Source: Gorsachius magnificus | Lineage: Eukaryota > Chordata > Aves > Pelecaniformes > Ardeidae | Assembly (NCBI GenBank): GCA_034008185.1 | Contig: CM067084.1 | Location: 58,170,599 to 58,234,598, forward strand | DNA length: 64,000 nucleotides | Direction: 5' to 3' | Shown: piece by piece, positions 25,063 to 40,400 of the stretch | Numbering within the stretch: the stretch's first letter is position 1 | How the letters are laid out: every line of letters starts with the position of its first letter | Position numbers and translations under genes: made by a program | The notes under the pieces: generated by a model | The model's input: the letters and a program-made list of their open reading frames with translations, nothing else | The model's database searches: none | Told to the model about the DNA's origin: nothing

Positions 25063-28000
25063 CATGTGAGTCATGTATGACAGCAGCAGTTCCCTCAGAA
25101 CACTCGTTCCCTGTACCCAGTTCACAGTTTTCTGCTTCTCCTTCAGACATGGGAATAGGTATGAGTGCCTTGTGTTTTCAGTGACGTCCTTTGCATTCCT
25201 TGGGAACAGGAATGCCACCTCTTTGCAAACCATGCCTGACTTACATCTTTAAACTGTCATTGCTAAGGCCAATGCTCCTACCTGCCAACCTCGGTATCTG
25301 AGACAAGTGTGTCCTTTTGCTTGTTTTAAGCCTGCTGCCTGAGTGTTGCACGCCTCTAGCAATCGTGTTGTGGAAGACAGCGAACTGCAGTCCCCACCCA
25401 GACAGCTCAGGCACTTCAGCCAAGGCTCACGCATTCCCTAATTACCAACTAATGATCTTAAGGAGACTTTTTTTACTGCCTCACTGTTGCCTTTCAGAAG
25501 GTGGTAATGAAACAGATAAGGATCCTTCAAGGTTATTTCTTGCTGCTTCAAAAGTCCCTGAACAACATAAGTCAATCCCAGAGTATCACAAATACAAATC
25601 CTTTCTTTCTTCTCCTCTTTGGTATCTGAGAAAGAAGTTGGACTGTGCTTGAACTCATTCATGGGGCCCTATATTATTTTTCCTGTTGTCTCTGGCTCAT
25701 GTTTTAATTCTTTGCTTAGGGGAGTTTTTTGTCACATTACTCATGTTCTGATACAATATTTTATAAGCAAAGTGAAATGCCTTGGTTAAGAACTACAGTT
25801 ACATTGGTTTAATGCTTCCATTTGCTCTAATTTTGAAAAAAGTCCCCTTTTTCATTCAAGTAGACATAAAATACTTCCTTACAGTTAGTAGGAGATAAAA
25901 CAAACCTGAAGTGTTTATAACTTGACTTAAATGCCTTGAAAAATTATTCAGGAACAGTCACTCATTGTCTGTTTAATCCAGCCAATCTTCTATAATGCTT
26001 ATTGGTAAGGTGTAGTAAAAATACAATATCTGAGTGCCTCAAAAAGAAAGGAAATTTTAGTATAACATTTGCAACATTTTGTGATAACTTTATTTTGGAA
26101 TATTTTGCTTTTTTATTAAAACTGACTAAAAAATCCAAGTAGTAAGATCTGTTAATGGTTTTAGAAGGTGTTAGTCTGATGTCTGTCACCAGCACAACAG
26201 ATGAAAATGTCATAAGAACAACATATTACTAACGAGATAGAGTGGAGAAAGGCACAGGTCACAGTAAGTATTTGGAGCAATCTCCACCATGCTCAGCAGT
26301 GCACATGTACTTCAGTGCTGGTAATACAGACTTAAAACACTGCTATGACAGAATTCAAATTTTTTGCAGAGAGGGTTTAGAAACAATGCACAAGAAGGAG
26401 TTTAAAACTGTATCGGATGAAACAAAGAGCATTTAGATATGAACACACTTTGGTGTGACTGGTGATAACAAGGGAAAAAACCAACTCTGACGGGACAAAA
26501 GAGTGCTTCTGAATAGCCACGCGGTAAAGCTGCAACTGTTCTTCATGGCCTGTCCTTGCAGTAGAAGGGTATTTTAATGTTATGTAGCCTCATGAGCTAG
26601 GTGAGGTTCTCTTCTTGTCCTCTTTCTGGTTTTAGCACCTATCAGGTCTGCTAGATGTGGTCCCCCATCCTCATGATTCAACATCTTCACTTCCCTGAAG
26701 ATAGGTATTTAGGGGCTTTATCTGAAGAACAAACAGGTCACTCTGGCTTTTACATCTGTTCATCCAGGATTCAGGAAGACCAGTTTTTTTTCTACTGAGC
26801 CTGAGAGCATTCAGCCTGCCTCTCATGAAAGCTTCCTAATCATCAGCCTCCAGGCTACACTGGGCAGCATTCCTTCTCTCTGCTTCCTGATGAAACCGTT
26901 GCTTATGGAGGGGGGGGGGCAAAAAAAGTTTCATTTGTGGAACCAAGAAGAAAATCAGAATGGGGGTCATATATTCAAGCCCCTAAAAAGTAAACACTTT
27001 CATGTGTTCCAGGGATGGGAATCCCTGTATTCAGGTGAAAGTCCAGAGCACCAGACTTTCTAATAGCATTCAATTTTCTGAAACAGTAAATCTCTGTCCT
27101 ATTTTCCTTCAGGGTTCTTCTTTACAGAAGAAGCCTATTAACTGAAGCATACTACCACCACATTAACTTCTTCAGACTGAGGAAGAAAATCAGCCTGGGC
27201 TTTCCACATCCTGCAAACATGATCTATAAAATAACACCAGTTTAACCATTATCTCTTTGTCCAGTCACACTTTTAAAAAATGCAAAGAAAACCCCACCAC
27301 TGCCTTTTGTACAGAAACGGAATATACAGGCTTGTATGAGGCCTGCTATGGGAACACGTAGGCAGTGAAGCCTCTCTTGTAGGCTAAGGAGGAAAAGCAT
27401 CTACTCACCTGATCCCAGCTTGGGTAGGATTGTAGATCAGTACAAATTTAGGCTGAATGTGCCTGGCCACAGGTGAGGTGGGGCTGAGGTGAGGGCAGAA
27501 CTTGGGGCTGCTGTGATTGTGGATTCACCCTTTGAAGTACCACAAGGCAAATGGGAGGTTTGAAGTTTCCACCCAAGATGCTTTTGGGGTTCACATTGCT
27601 CCAGAGTTGGGCAGCAGCTGAGCAGGAACATTTTGGATTATGAATTTGAATGTGGGCACCTACATTGTGCTTCAGTTGCATTATAAGCCTCTGTGCTTTT
27701 CCCTCAGGATTACCCATAATCATGATTTTGTATTGCTATTATATAAAACAGTCTAAGTCTTTATTTGTGATTTGTTTCATGTAAATCTGTTTAGTACCTT
27801 ATTAACAGCATCATACTAACTGTTTTGTAGTCCTTTGACTTAAGTGAGCTCTGGATGAAGTACTACATTCTTATCCAATGACATTGTATCTCCAGATGCT
27901 ATTTATATGTAGTTCCAGACATTCCATACACAAAATTTTAATGATAACTGTTATTATAGCACTTTTTCTTATTTCATATGCTGTAGGAATGAATGCCAGC

Positions 28001-30451
28001 GACATTAGTGATTATCTTCATAGACAAGAGGCTTTCTGTTATCACTGATCATGATTAAAGAGTCAAGAGTTGAGCTACTGCTACAGAGCCTGCCTGCTGC
28101 CTCTGGGCTTTTGCACATTTCAGATGTCATGATTAATCCTCCCTCCCCTTCATTCCCATAAATACATTTGAAAATTACTTACCAGTGATTGTGTGAGTAT
28201 TTTAAGCTTTTCCTTTTGTTTGGAAGCTGCTGTTGCTATGCCATCATTTATATTACATTTTATTTAGGTGGGGGTTAGGATATGATTGGACAGTCTAATA
28301 GACTCATCCCATTATACACAATATTCTTGTGGTGCATGACCTCATTTCAGTTACCTGGCAATTGCTATACAAAAGAGAAATGTTGGCTTCCACTTGGAAG
28401 TTGGAGCAGAAATACTATCCCTGATGAATCTGTGTGCTTACACAGTGCAAAGAAATATCGTGAAGGAAAGCAATTCGGCTCAGTTTAATTACCTTTGATT
28501 GCTTTTGTACTTATGGGCAGAGAACAGTTTGTTGGTCATTAATTTTATTTACAATTAATTTTTAGATTTTACTTACGTATGGCATCCAGGTGCCTTCAGC
28601 CATGGAATCCTGAAAGTCACCAATCTTGTAAAGACTTATGCCGGTGCTTAGCTAACAAATGTTAATATCATTTTAACGTTGCTGTTCACAGTGACTGTTA
28701 AACAAGGATACAAGGTTTGCTTATTGTTGGTGCGTCAAAATAAAACCCACAACCACTAGAACTCTGAAAAGCAACAGTAAGCAGGAAACTTCATTTATAG
28801 AAACTTTGTAGGTGAATTAGTTACGGATTTGAACATATACTTGTACAATAGGAAAATAATTGGTTACATATTAAATATTCTTTTATAGTGAATTCCCATT
28901 ACCCTTGTATGATTTGTTGTGCTATGTTTGCTATAATCTAGCAAAAGTCTCAAATAAATCATTCTGCAATTCAAGTATAATACATTTATTTTTCATAATA
29001 CACTGTGGACTAAGTTCACAGCCTGTAAGGAAGATGAAATTTATTTATTTCCTTCCAGCCAAACAGTTTCATAAAGTTTACTGAAAAAAAAAAAAAATCA
29101 GGGGTGGATTTAAGCTGTGTCTAGTAAACAAACTTAATAACCTTAAAGTGAAGTCCATCAGTTTAGTCTTAAAGCATTACTATGCTTTTATATTTTTGCA
29201 GTTTTTGTACTATGCTGATTTCTCCTCAGTCTAGAGGCATTTCCCTGCTGGCTCCATAGGCATGATTCCCTGCTGGATCAACTGTTCACAGCTTTCACTG
29301 CAGTTATGAGTATTCATCTGCTTTTAAAAATAGGCTTATTTTACATGGTTTTGGTAACTTAGGGATACGTCTTTCTCTAGGAGTAGCCAGGGATTCCCGT
29401 ACATTTGTGTTCAGTCTGAGCTGCAAGAATTCTTTGTTCTAGTCATGGAAATTGCCATTTGGATAAAATACTAGTGTCTGTGCTCCCAGTTCAAGGCTGG
29501 TTGCTCACAAATTACATTTGTCTGGTTTTGTAATGTCCATCCTGGGACTAATCATCTCTAAATTGGCTTCATTATTCTTATCCAACACTTTGATGGAGGA
29601 ATTAGACCAGCTGTGAAGAAGCTGTAGCTTAGCACCCATTCCAACTGGCAATACTAACTTCTCTCCAATTTGCAATACTACTACTGCCTTTGTTTCAGTT
29701 CTTTATTTCAGTTCCAGATCCTCTTTCTCTGATGCAAGACAAGATTAGTAAAGACTCTAGCAACAACAAGTTTCATCTTATAATTCTATAGTTTGTCATA
29801 GTTGTTCAATCAGCTTGATAAACGAGCATGGGGTTTTTCTGCAGGTTTTTTTCACCTGACATTTGGAACAGAGCAGGGAATGGAGCAAGTCAATGCCTTG
29901 TCTGTGGGAAGACAGAATGATACAGGTTTGGCCATCATCTTGACCATATCTGCACTGTTTCTGAGGATGCTGTAAAGCCATATTAAGGATGTCTCAGTAT
30001 ATGTCAGCTCATTGCTTCCCCACTGCCAGACTTCTGAGACACTTGCAAGAGTTCTCCAAGTGCACCCACTCAGTCTACAGCACACAATGCCTCACACGCC
30101 TTTGTGGGATGGCTATAAAGGCCCTTCTGTCTTGCCTTACACCATGTTCACCTGCTACATAAGACCTTCTGTATAACCTAAAAAAGGGGTTCTCAGCCTG
30201 ATGACAATAAATCACAGCCTTGCTGTACCAGTACCTGATAGAGATAACTAGTTTAGAGACTCAGTTAGGTGGAAGATGAGAGAAGGATGAGGAGGTTCCC
30301 TCTAAAGGTGTAAACAAGGAGAGTGGTGAAGACAGTGACAATGGGGGCAGCAACACCATCATGGCCCTACTATCAGCATGTTAGCAGAACCAGCCAGGCA
30401 GCCACCCATCCACCCCAGCACTACCAGGTGCTTGCTCCTAGGAGAGATGAT
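25063..30451. other. Intergenic DNA between TBC1D1 promoter and PGM2
   Basis: AT-rich single-copy-looking sequence with short random frames only. There is a G run at 26910-26919 and an A run near 29084. No gene, RNA gene or repeat family was recognised. Confidence 0.6.
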
Positions 30452-30532
30452 CATAGAATCATAGAATGTTTTGGGTTGGAAGGGACAGAGGTCATCTAGT
30501 CCAAGCCCCTAGGAGATCTCCAGGCAGGACAG
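30452..30532 (-). mobile_element. CR1 LINE 3'-end fragment
   Basis: The reverse orientation shows the CR1 terminal repeat (atcatagaatcatagaatg) followed by ttgggttggaagggac and catctagtccaagcccc, the characteristic final ~80 bases of CR1. The rest of the element is missing or too diverged to see. Confidence 0.85.
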
Positions 30533-33500
30533 AGTAGTGAAAATGCATGTAAATGATCCACAAAATAATGGCAACAGCTCAGCAGAAACCCAGCCTGTAA
30601 CAGGAACCTGAATGGTAGTGTTTTACATTAACCATATGTGTACTACAGCTCTTGCTTCAGCATTTTTCTTTCAAGAAGCTTTTGTCTTCAGCATGCTGGA
30701 AGACGATGCACACCCCAGCATGGTATGTCCCCTACTGCTGTATCTGCTGGCAAAGGTGCTGCTGCTGGGGGGCCTGTCTTAATCTTGACCCTCAGTCCAC
30801 AGCGATCACACAGAGGCTGGATACCACAAACAGGTCAGTCTTGGAAGTGCTGACCGATGTCATCTAACCAGGCAGTGAGCAGTCTGGGTTGGGAGCTTGT
30901 GAAAAGCCATTTGCTTTGGAGCTCAGGCTACAATGCAGCACAGGAAACCCTGTTTTGCAAGGGGGGCCTGTGGTTAAGTCACAAGCCACATGTTCAACTC
31001 TACCAAGACTGAAATTCAGGTATAGGCCAAACATCCACCCTTCCACTGCTCACATAGCCAGCACCTTGAAATAAGGCCCCTTACTCAGTTCTGGAACAAG
31101 GCACCTGCGTCTCCCCTACCTCCTCTCAACCTGACATTGGGCTAGAGCCAGGCATGGGCGTTCAGCAGTGTATGTGCCAGGCCAGTAGTGCCAGCCTGGT
31201 AACAGGTTGCAGTAGATGACTATCCAGAAGCCAAAAAGCCCAATGCCACCAGATAAAAAGTGCTACTCCTTGAAGAACCAATTGCATCTGTACGTAGGGC
31301 GAAACAAGTCATAGCTGAATACAAATGGCACATGCATCCCTCTCATCACGATGCTGAGAAATTTCTCAAGCTTTCCAAGAGGTTCTTTCCCCATACCCAG
31401 CTGCACAACTGGTGCAATCTTCAAGTTGCATTGAAAATAACAAGGATAGAGAACTTGACTTTTGGGAGGATAATAAAGCTTTAAAGTTTTGCATTTATAA
31501 AAAGCATGTAGCTATGGTTGTGAATCTATGTAAGTCATAATTTACAGTTACCAAACCAGATTCCATTTCCCCTGCAAGGTTCATCCTTCCACCTGTTCTG
31601 CCAGAACGGGTGGTGCAGCTGAACACGACATCCTACATCACCCGTTAACTCACACACCCAAAAGACAGCACTGTTTCAGGGGAGGATGTCCCATGTAGAA
31701 AGGCTCTTACTGGGAATGGCAGGGTGACACAAATTAAGGATAAGTTAGGAGAATCGGGTGCCCCAGTCTTCCATTCTGCTTCTCATCTTCCTGCTCTTCT
31801 CTTTTCATCACTGTATAAAAGACAGAGCAATAGCACACGGGAGCTATTTCCTTTCAGCTTTGTTCTCCTATTTGAGTATAGGAGTACACAATCTCTGCAC
31901 GTTATCTCAATTTAATCTTCCCCCTTACATTCTTCTCTTCAGGTCTCCCTGCTGCCTCTTCATAAATGAAGGAAAGCAGAATTTCCTATGCTGAGGGGCA
32001 TGGAAAGAAGAAAAGAGGAACCTTTGCAATAGCAGAGTAAGTGAGTAAGGTTCCTGCTGAATTTCTCTTCTCAGCTCTTGCCACATTGAAATTTATCACA
32101 GAAACCTCAGAGACATGGGTGCATGCTTTTTTCTGTGATGTGTCAGCACCACTTCATACTCTGGGCTCACAAACTCATACCACACGCCCACTATTCCAGG
32201 TCTCAGGCAGCTGGGGACCCAGCATCCCAGCTACTGAGGAAGCAGAGGAAATGGAACAAGGGAACATCAACTATTGAGAAGTCCTTCAGATTTGGGCTAT
32301 GTCAAAAGCTAAAGTTGTCATTGTCATTTTAATTCCTTAATAATAGATCCTTATTTTCATGCCCCCTGTTATGGATGGTCTTGAAATCCCCTCTCCACCT
32401 CAGTTCTAGATGACAAGGCATGAGCTGGACTTGGAACTCTCAAAATACTTCCAGGGGCAAAAATAACACTACAGACCCCTTAATTTTAAAAGGCTGGTAA
32501 TGCTGCCTTCAGATTTCATGAACAAAAGGTTTCTTTAATCAGAAAAAACCCCAGATTAATAGACTTCTCTGCCACAAGGTCAGGTGGAAATGGACAGGTT
32601 CATTCATCTATCAATAAGTGTCAGTGCCTTAAGATTCTCCTTTTGAGAATCAGTTCAGATTTACAAAATGCCATTTAACACGCATAAAAACAAAGTCTAA
32701 AATACTATACATTTATTGTAAGCCTTTAATTTGTCCTTAGCTTTTATTATCAGAAGGGAAGGACAGTAGGAGTTGTTATGTGCAGAAATTTCATGCAAGG
32801 TGACAAAGCTGATTGCACTGAAGTCAATATTGAGATTGCCTTTACAGTTATTACTACAGTCACAGCCCCTAGGGTCCTACTATTTAGCAGTATGAACTGC
32901 ATTATTCAAGGCACCAAATAAATATGTATTGATAAAAAATTGGTCTCATCTTTGGTTTAGTATAAGAGAAATGGAAACAGAAAAAAAGAGTGTGTGAACA
33001 AGCACTTTCTGCACAAACTAAAAACCTACCTTTTTAGCTTTCTACTCTAAAGGACTAGGATTTGATTAACAAATCAATAACAATACTCTGTTTTCTCAGT
33101 ACCCTTCTTATTACTTGATTTTAAAGTTAATTTTCTACGCCACACAGATGGACCTCAACATGAATGATTCAGATGCTGCCTTTGACTGCACAGCCAAGAA
33201 AAACTGGCACAACAGCCACAGAACGCAGGGACTACTCCTTTCCTTGTGTCCTCCAATGAAAACTCTAAAGTCTGTAAGGTAAAGGCAGGCATCCAGTGTT
33301 CTTTGCTTACCATCTTAGCTAGCAAGGTAAGTTACTGGAGATGGAATAGCAAGTTTGCTCCTTTATGAATAATTTGCTAAATTTGATCTATGCTTGGTCT
33401 TGCAACCAGTCATTCTCCATGGGATACCAGAAGTAATGCTGGCAAAGAGGCTTCTTTGGCCAAGAAGTACTGGGGATGTTAGAGCTACACTGATATCTAA

Positions 33501-33862
33501 AACAAGTATTGAAAATGCAGAAAATCCTTGTATTAAGGTCAACTGGTAACTTCCAAATAACCCTCTCTGGCTCTGCAAGTGCAGACAACAGCATGCAATA
33601 AAATGGAAACTTCTGCTCTAAATTAGACATGTTACGATCGAGTCATGGTAGCATACAGTATGACAGACTGATATTCGGGAATCCATTGAACTAATTATGC
33701 TTAGTTCCATAAGGCAACAGAAAGCTGCTGTATGTAGCTAGATTATCTCAATATGTTCATGGTATTAAAAGGCAGTTCAGTACACTTAGTATTTCTAACC
33801 TGGAATATGATGTATAGTCCCACAGCAAATAGCTCTCCAGCAAATTCACTGTGACTTTCTTG
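30533..33862. other. Intergenic DNA downstream of PGM2
   Basis: No recognised gene or repeat. Candidate polyadenylation hexamers on the minus strand occur at 32712-32717 and 32743-32748 and could serve a longer PGM2 3' untranslated region. Confidence 0.5.
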
Positions 33863-33868
33863 TTTATT
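33863..33868 (-). terminator. PGM2: Candidate polyadenylation signal (AATAAA) for PGM2
   Basis: A canonical hexamer on the minus strand and the first after the stop codon. No clear downstream GT-rich element was assessed. Confidence 0.4.
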
Positions 33869-34350
33869 TGGGCCAAAATTCCCAAGAAAGATCACTATTT
33901 CCGAAACATTTGCCCCAAGTTTGTCAAAGTCTCACCACAGGCTTTCAGTACTTCTTGTTAACAGAAGAACTTGCTTTGCAAATGTAAATGTAGATAAAGT
34001 TGCATGGTATTATCACACACACACAAAAGAAATAGAAGTCCCCACAAAACAGGCTACATTTCAGTAATCAGGATATTACTTATTATATTTAATTAAAACA
34101 AGTTTTGATTTAAATACATTTGCAGTCAGCTTTTAGTTCAACTGATGGGGGTTTTTTTTGGTCCTTTAAGGATAAAGGTACTTTCCTTCCAAAATAAGAT
34201 ACTAGATCCAAGAGTACCCAGAATAACTCTTAATAAAAGCAGAAGTCTTTTTAGTCTGAGTTCTCAGATGTTTGGTCCTAAAGATTCTTACTTCTTAAAT
34301 AATGCACTTCTAATGCTGCAAAAACCAATTAAGGTAGTAATTTTGCTACT
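33863..34350 (-). other. PGM2: Probable PGM2 3' untranslated region
   Basis: This is the sequence immediately after the PGM2 stop codon on the minus strand. The first AATAAA on that strand is at 33863-33868, about 485 bases past the stop. A weaker ATTAAA lies at 34088-34093. The true cleavage site is not known, and sites further downstream are possible. Confidence 0.45.
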
Positions 34351-34453
34351 TTACTCAGTCTTTCGCTGAAGATTATTTTTTTCTGGTTGAAAGAAGTGTT
34401 TTTCAAGAGCGTTGACCAATTCATCCAGTTCCTTCTTCAGCTGCTCGATGTCA
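34351..34453 (-). CDS. PGM2: PGM2 exon 14 (last coding exon, C-terminus)
   Basis: Completes a serine codon (AG|T) and encodes [20 protein letters not shown], then [13 protein letters not shown] and TAA at 34351-34353. The acceptor is ttttgtttctcag. It matches the human C-terminus in length, with a diverged last dozen residues. Confidence 0.95.
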
Positions 34454-37400
34454 CTGAGAAACAAAATCCACACAAATACAAAAAACAGTGTCACAGGGGA
34501 GAAGCTAAAAACCACATTTTCAATCTGAGGAATTTTTAAGTCTGTTGCATTGTTTCAGACAAACATTTTCTATTAATGCTAGAAGTATATACACTTGATT
34601 TCTTATGGTAATGCACCAGTGTTCACTTGCAGCTGATGTGCATAAAGGCACTTAAGACTATGGAGAAACATAAACCCACAAAATAATCTAAAATATAGAT
34701 GTATGTGATTAGAAATTTAACTTTTATACTTGTAATAGTATTTTCAGATGAATTTTCATCTGTGAGAAAACATTATTTTCATTACATAAGTTAGTAATTG
34801 CTTACTTTAAGACTGTATGATTTCCAAGGAAGGAATTACTAAACAGGGGTTAAAATATATTAGAACGCTTTATATATAGTTATCTAAGTTTAAAGCAACT
34901 ATCTATGTAAAAAGAAAGTTAATATACCTACTATCATTTAAGGTAGAATGTTTTTCTTGATACTGTTTTTACTGAATGTGAAACCAAGTTCAAAGGAATC
35001 TCAGTGACAAACAAGAATGCATCAACAAATTTTGCAGAACTGAAGCTTTAGGAAAATACATTTGCTAAAATAATATCTGTAGTAATATTATTTGATCATG
35101 GAGATCCCCTTCCCACCAAAAAGCCACAGGGCCCCTATTACAGCAGTAAATTCTATGTAAGTGACAATACCTGTTTCCAGGAGGTGCACAAAGTTCAGAA
35201 TAGTATTTGATCTTCGGTTCTGTCCCACTGGTTCTCATTGTGGCCACTCCTCCATTAGCAAAAGTGAACGTTATCATTTGGCTACTTTTACTAGTGGGAA
35301 GTATCTAAGAAATAGTAAGAATGATTTTTTAGAAGCTGGGAAAGTGACTATATATAATGAATTCAAGACAAAACCCATGACTTGATGTCATACAGTGTAA
35401 CTAAAGGATCGGTTAAAATTAAGCTTTGTTCTGTTTTCTTCATCATTGTGGTCTTGAGACCACAACAGGCAAATGACAGCCTTATCCTCAACCTAGAATC
35501 TGGTAGCAGTACATTGCTGCTAGGTAGCTCGTTTCAAGTCTAGTCAAGATTTTTACTGCAGATAGGAATTGCTCTGCAATGGCATTTCCCAGGAAGAAAA
35601 GAAACATGGACTGTGAAAAACTAAAGAATCCTAAAGCCACATTGCAGTAGACAGTTTAACTTACAATAAGATAATTCAAGATTGCTGTAGCAACAGCGAT
35701 ATCCTCCTACCTTCTTTACAGACTGTCATCTTGGAGAGGAAAAGCACAACAAAACCAAACAAAAAACCCCACTCCACCACCCCACCTCGCCAACCTTCAC
35801 TTCCTCCCACCAAGGCAAAACAATCATCCCCAATCTAACTTATCTGAGACTCAGGATGTGACATAATGTTTAGAGTGTTTCTCCATAGAATTTTTTATAT
35901 AAGTATGTATATACACATCTATGATTTACATATAGTTTTTAAAATATACTTACAGCCTTTTGATCTGGCTGGCTGCTGTCATACCCAGTAGTTAGATCCC
36001 TTATTCCAGAAACTTTAAATCTACCACAAGATTTTGGGTATGTGTTTTTTCCATCAAAATTTCTAAGGTTGTCAAAAAGCTGTTGAATAACTTTAGGATC
36101 ATGGCAGATGAAATAGGAAGCTTTCGTAATATGGAAGCCATATCTGTGAAGACACAATATTAATGAATTGAAGGAGCAATGCTCTTTAGAGTTGTACACC
36201 ATACACATTATACAACCTTCTATAAAGCAAGAATCTATACTCATGGTCACCAACTGTAGCACCAGTTCAGCCTCTTGCAATTTTAAAAGGGCCTCACAGC
36301 TTAATTGTCCTATTTTGCATACTTTAAAGAAACCTCTGTGCAGACAGCTTTTCCTTTTAATGATAAAAATGAGAAAGTTTACTGCTAAACCAGCAGAAAG
36401 AGAGATGTCATTATTGCCTTGAAGAGATCTAACACCATAGGAAGAGAACAGACTACATCTAAATAGCTTCCTTAAGTGGATTACAGCTGACCTTTTCTGA
36501 GCAAAACAAATTCCAGACTTTTTTCCAATCACACTTCAGAAGCCACTCTCCCACTGAAGTGCTTCTACTAAACCAAACTGTTCTGAACATTGTCTCTTCA
36601 CCTTATCTGTTTGCCACCAGGTAATATGATGCAGAATCTGCATCCAAGACAAATGACCTGCTAACATTGACTTTTCCAAACAGCATGTTGTTGAAAAGCA
36701 TACAAGCCTGGACTGGTTGTTTAAGTGAGCTCTTAACTAAAGATAAACACTTGACGAGTATCTTTGATGCCAGGGAGAATCTAAAGGGCAGAATCTTTTG
36801 TTAGTAGGAGGATGTTAATGCTAGAAATCTGAAAGGTTACTTAAATAGGGTCATGTTCATACCAAAATGGACATCTTGTAGTTAAATCAGTCTTGAGAAT
36901 CCAGCAAGGGAATTTACAAAACCTATCCTATATTTGGAAGAAGTGATGAGCCAGCTAGGACTGTGTCCTTTTCCTGATCTGCATTTGCTTCTTTGAGAAT
37001 AAATCCCCTTTCTGTACCTTCAAAATACAGAGCAGAGTTTCTTCTGCTTCAATGGCAATTCACAAGGCAAATCTGACGAAGAATGAAGTAGTAGAAACCT
37101 GCAACTCTAGACTAGCCACAAGCAAACAAAACACAAATACACACAAAATTACCCCCCAAAACAAAACAAGGACACCCCCCCCCCCAGTTCTAGTTACCAA
37201 GCATCAATTTAATAAGGCAGATTTTTATCTTTCCCCTTGTCTGTAGCTTTTTCACAAACAGTGATGATTTGCAGTGACATCCTGCTTTGAGGTGCACCTA
37301 CAGACTGCTTTTATGCTCTTGACTTTGAGAGTCCTCTCTTCAGTGGCTATGTACACAGCAGCACTGTGGCACAGTTAAATTCCACTCAGTTAAATATTCT

Positions 37401-40400
37401 GTTTCTGAGGGCAACCTGAAGCAGGTGCTTACTGAATTAGTAGTCAAAAAAAACCATGAGCCAGAGAAAGATAATTCTTTCAATATATACTTCCAGCTAC
37501 TAGTAATTAAGGGAATTCTCATGTCAGATGCTATATTTGCAGCTCTAGGGATGGATTGCTCTTCCATGCATTTATACTGTTTACTTCTCCCATGTAAGCA
37601 TGTATGGCACTTCTGCCATAGCTGATAAATTCCACTATTTATTTATGCAGCGTGTTAGCAAGTCTTTGCCGCTTGATTCATTCTTAAACAGTGGATGAAA
37701 CAAGCATGGCTAGTGCTGCGTGCAAATGAGAGCTCTGAGGACTGGAAAACAAGAAGCACCAAGGCTGGAGTTTTCCATGAGTCTCTCTGCAGGTTCCGCC
37801 ACTCCTTTGTTAGTGTCTACGAGACATGAAGAGGTAGAGAGTATCGGCCAGACTGTGCTGCTCCCTCCTTTAAAATAAACAATGCAAAGCCCCCACAAAA
37901 AACACTCCCTGCCCTGAGAAATCCAATAGCCATCTGAAATCCGATAGCCCTGCCAATTTCTGCAGGTCTTTGAACACATCAAACAAGAACAAAAGAAAAG
38001 TAGTGCCTCATATTAAAAGCTCTCAGAGGGATACCCAGCTGTATACAGCCAATAGTTATGGCCAGTCACAGTACTTCTGTATAATCAGCTCAAATCTCAG
38101 TATACAGGAGCTGAAAGGACAACCAACATACACTATCCATCAAAAAAAAAGACACAATAATATAATAAAAAGCCTAACTTTAGAGCCAACTAGAATTAAT
38201 TTAGTAACAAGTAGCCTTGCAAGCGGGACAGAAGCAAAGTGGCTTCTATGAGTAGCATAAATATGCCAGAGCTACTTAGACCCATTCTGCCATCAACGTT
38301 TGTGCATCTGGCACATTTAAGCAGCAAGAGGCACTACGATCTCTACAACACAGCAGTACTGCAAGCCAAAAACCAGGCCAGTCTTCTGTAAAAGGACCGA
38401 AGAGCAGAACTTCCCAAAAGGGAGAAACCTTTCAGACAAGCAAACAAAAATACCTGAAAAATCTATTTAACTAATAGGGAATCAGTAAAGTAACATTATT
38501 ATTTTTAAAATACCTTAAACCAACACAAAATGAAGTCATAAATATATTCATGCCCATGAGGCAGGAGTACTTTCTACAAGTTTACTATTAATACAAAATT
38601 GTGTTAATAGTACAATAACCCAGTTTTTATTTCTTCATATACTATATGTTGCTATTGAGTAACTCTGGTATGTGGAACAGAGAAAATCTGAAGATTAACA
38701 ATTATAACGGAACTCACTCATCATAGACAGCTTTCAGCTGCTGAGACAAAGATAAATTCCTGGTTGCCAAAAAGCTAGCCATCTCGGCAGTTATAACAGC
38801 AGCGCTGACACCATCTTTGTCCAGAACAGCAGGACAGCACATATACCCTAAACAAAGAAAATACATATATTTTTAATATATTTTTATGAGGAAATAAGAT
38901 AAAATGGGAATGACGACAACACACTTAATCAAGCCAACATCTTTTAAAGGAGAAATGCACATTACCATAGTACAGACATTTTAGAGCTAAACCAAAAATG
39001 GAAAAAAAATTATATTCTAATCAGTGTTAATTTTGATAACCAAGGTATTTAATGGAATTTCAAGATAGAGACAGATTTGTATCCTATCAGTGTCAGATGC
39101 TCCCAAGTACTTTTGGAGCTCTCATGAAAGAGAAATGCCACATTACAGGAACAATGCAAGTACAACACTTTGTCTAAATGTGATTACCCTTACATGGTAG
39201 CATATGGCAACACTGATAATTATCCGTGAAATTAGTCACATTTTCTCTGGTTTTCAGGTACCGAGATACCCAAGAAAGAGCATTACAGCTTTACAGTTTC
39301 CTTCTCATGAATTCATAGCTTTTATTCATGGCTTTCCAGTTTATAAGTATAATTTGGGGGAGCTTTTTCTTTATTTTATTCACATTTAAACTTAGCTTAA
39401 AACTGTCAGCTAAACATACTCAACTTGAAATCTGAAAAACGTGTTTGGTTTTGGTTTTTTTTTTTTTTAAATAGCTTGTGTAGAATTGGAGTCCAAGTCT
39501 ACATAGCCATGCTACCGAACATATATACACCTAGCTTACATAATCATACTCTGTGTTAAGCACAGATATAAAGGATTAAAATTAGTTGCATCAATCATCC
39601 AAATGGATGATATCAATTACTCATTGGAAGTACAGCCATTGTTTTGAGGGCACCTTTACATTGCAATAGTCCTGCTTTTACTATTTTACAGGACACTAGA
39701 GCATAGTATTCTGTTTCTTACCTATTGCCTCCTCAAATGCAAAAAGAACAGCTTTTCCCTGGTCCATGAGCTGTTTGGCACGGTTGCCCATCCACTTGAA
39801 ACCTGTCAGTGTTTCCTACAGCAATAAGGAGAAAAAAAGATAAGGCATCTTTGGAAAACACTGCTTTTATTTTTAATATGACACTGTGCAGGTAAGCAAA
39901 TAAGAGAACGTGAAATAACATGTAACAGCTTACCTCAAAGTGAAAACCTTCCTTTAGTGCAATCGCTCTCAGGATTTTGGAAGAAACAGTACTGGATAAC
40001 ATGTAGACATCTTTAATGGCACGAGTATCCTTATTGTGATTTTTCCAGCAAGTGAAGATCCACCAGCCTAAAAGAGCTCCCAGCTCATTTCCAGAAAACA
40101 CTTTCCATTCACCACTGGATGGGAAAAAAAATAATAATAGGAAGTATATGAATTCAAAGGATAATACTGGAAAAAAATAGTCTACTGGTTCTTCCATACA
40201 TGAATACTATCAAATACTACTGCACCTGTGTTCCAAGCAACACTAACAAGATATTATGTGTTCATTAAGAACAAGCAAAAAAGTTCCTCCTCCAAAGAAT
40301 TCTGAAGGCGTTACCTTCCTCCTCCCTCCTATGTACCAGCTTCTGAGTTTATCCAAAAATGAAACAGTGATATTTCCAGCATATTTTAAGCAAACCAAAA

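Noticed and set aside
35954..36532. 197-codon minus-strand frame containing PGM2 exon 12
   Set aside because: Only 35954-36143 is exon. The upstream half follows a clear splice acceptor and does not match the family.
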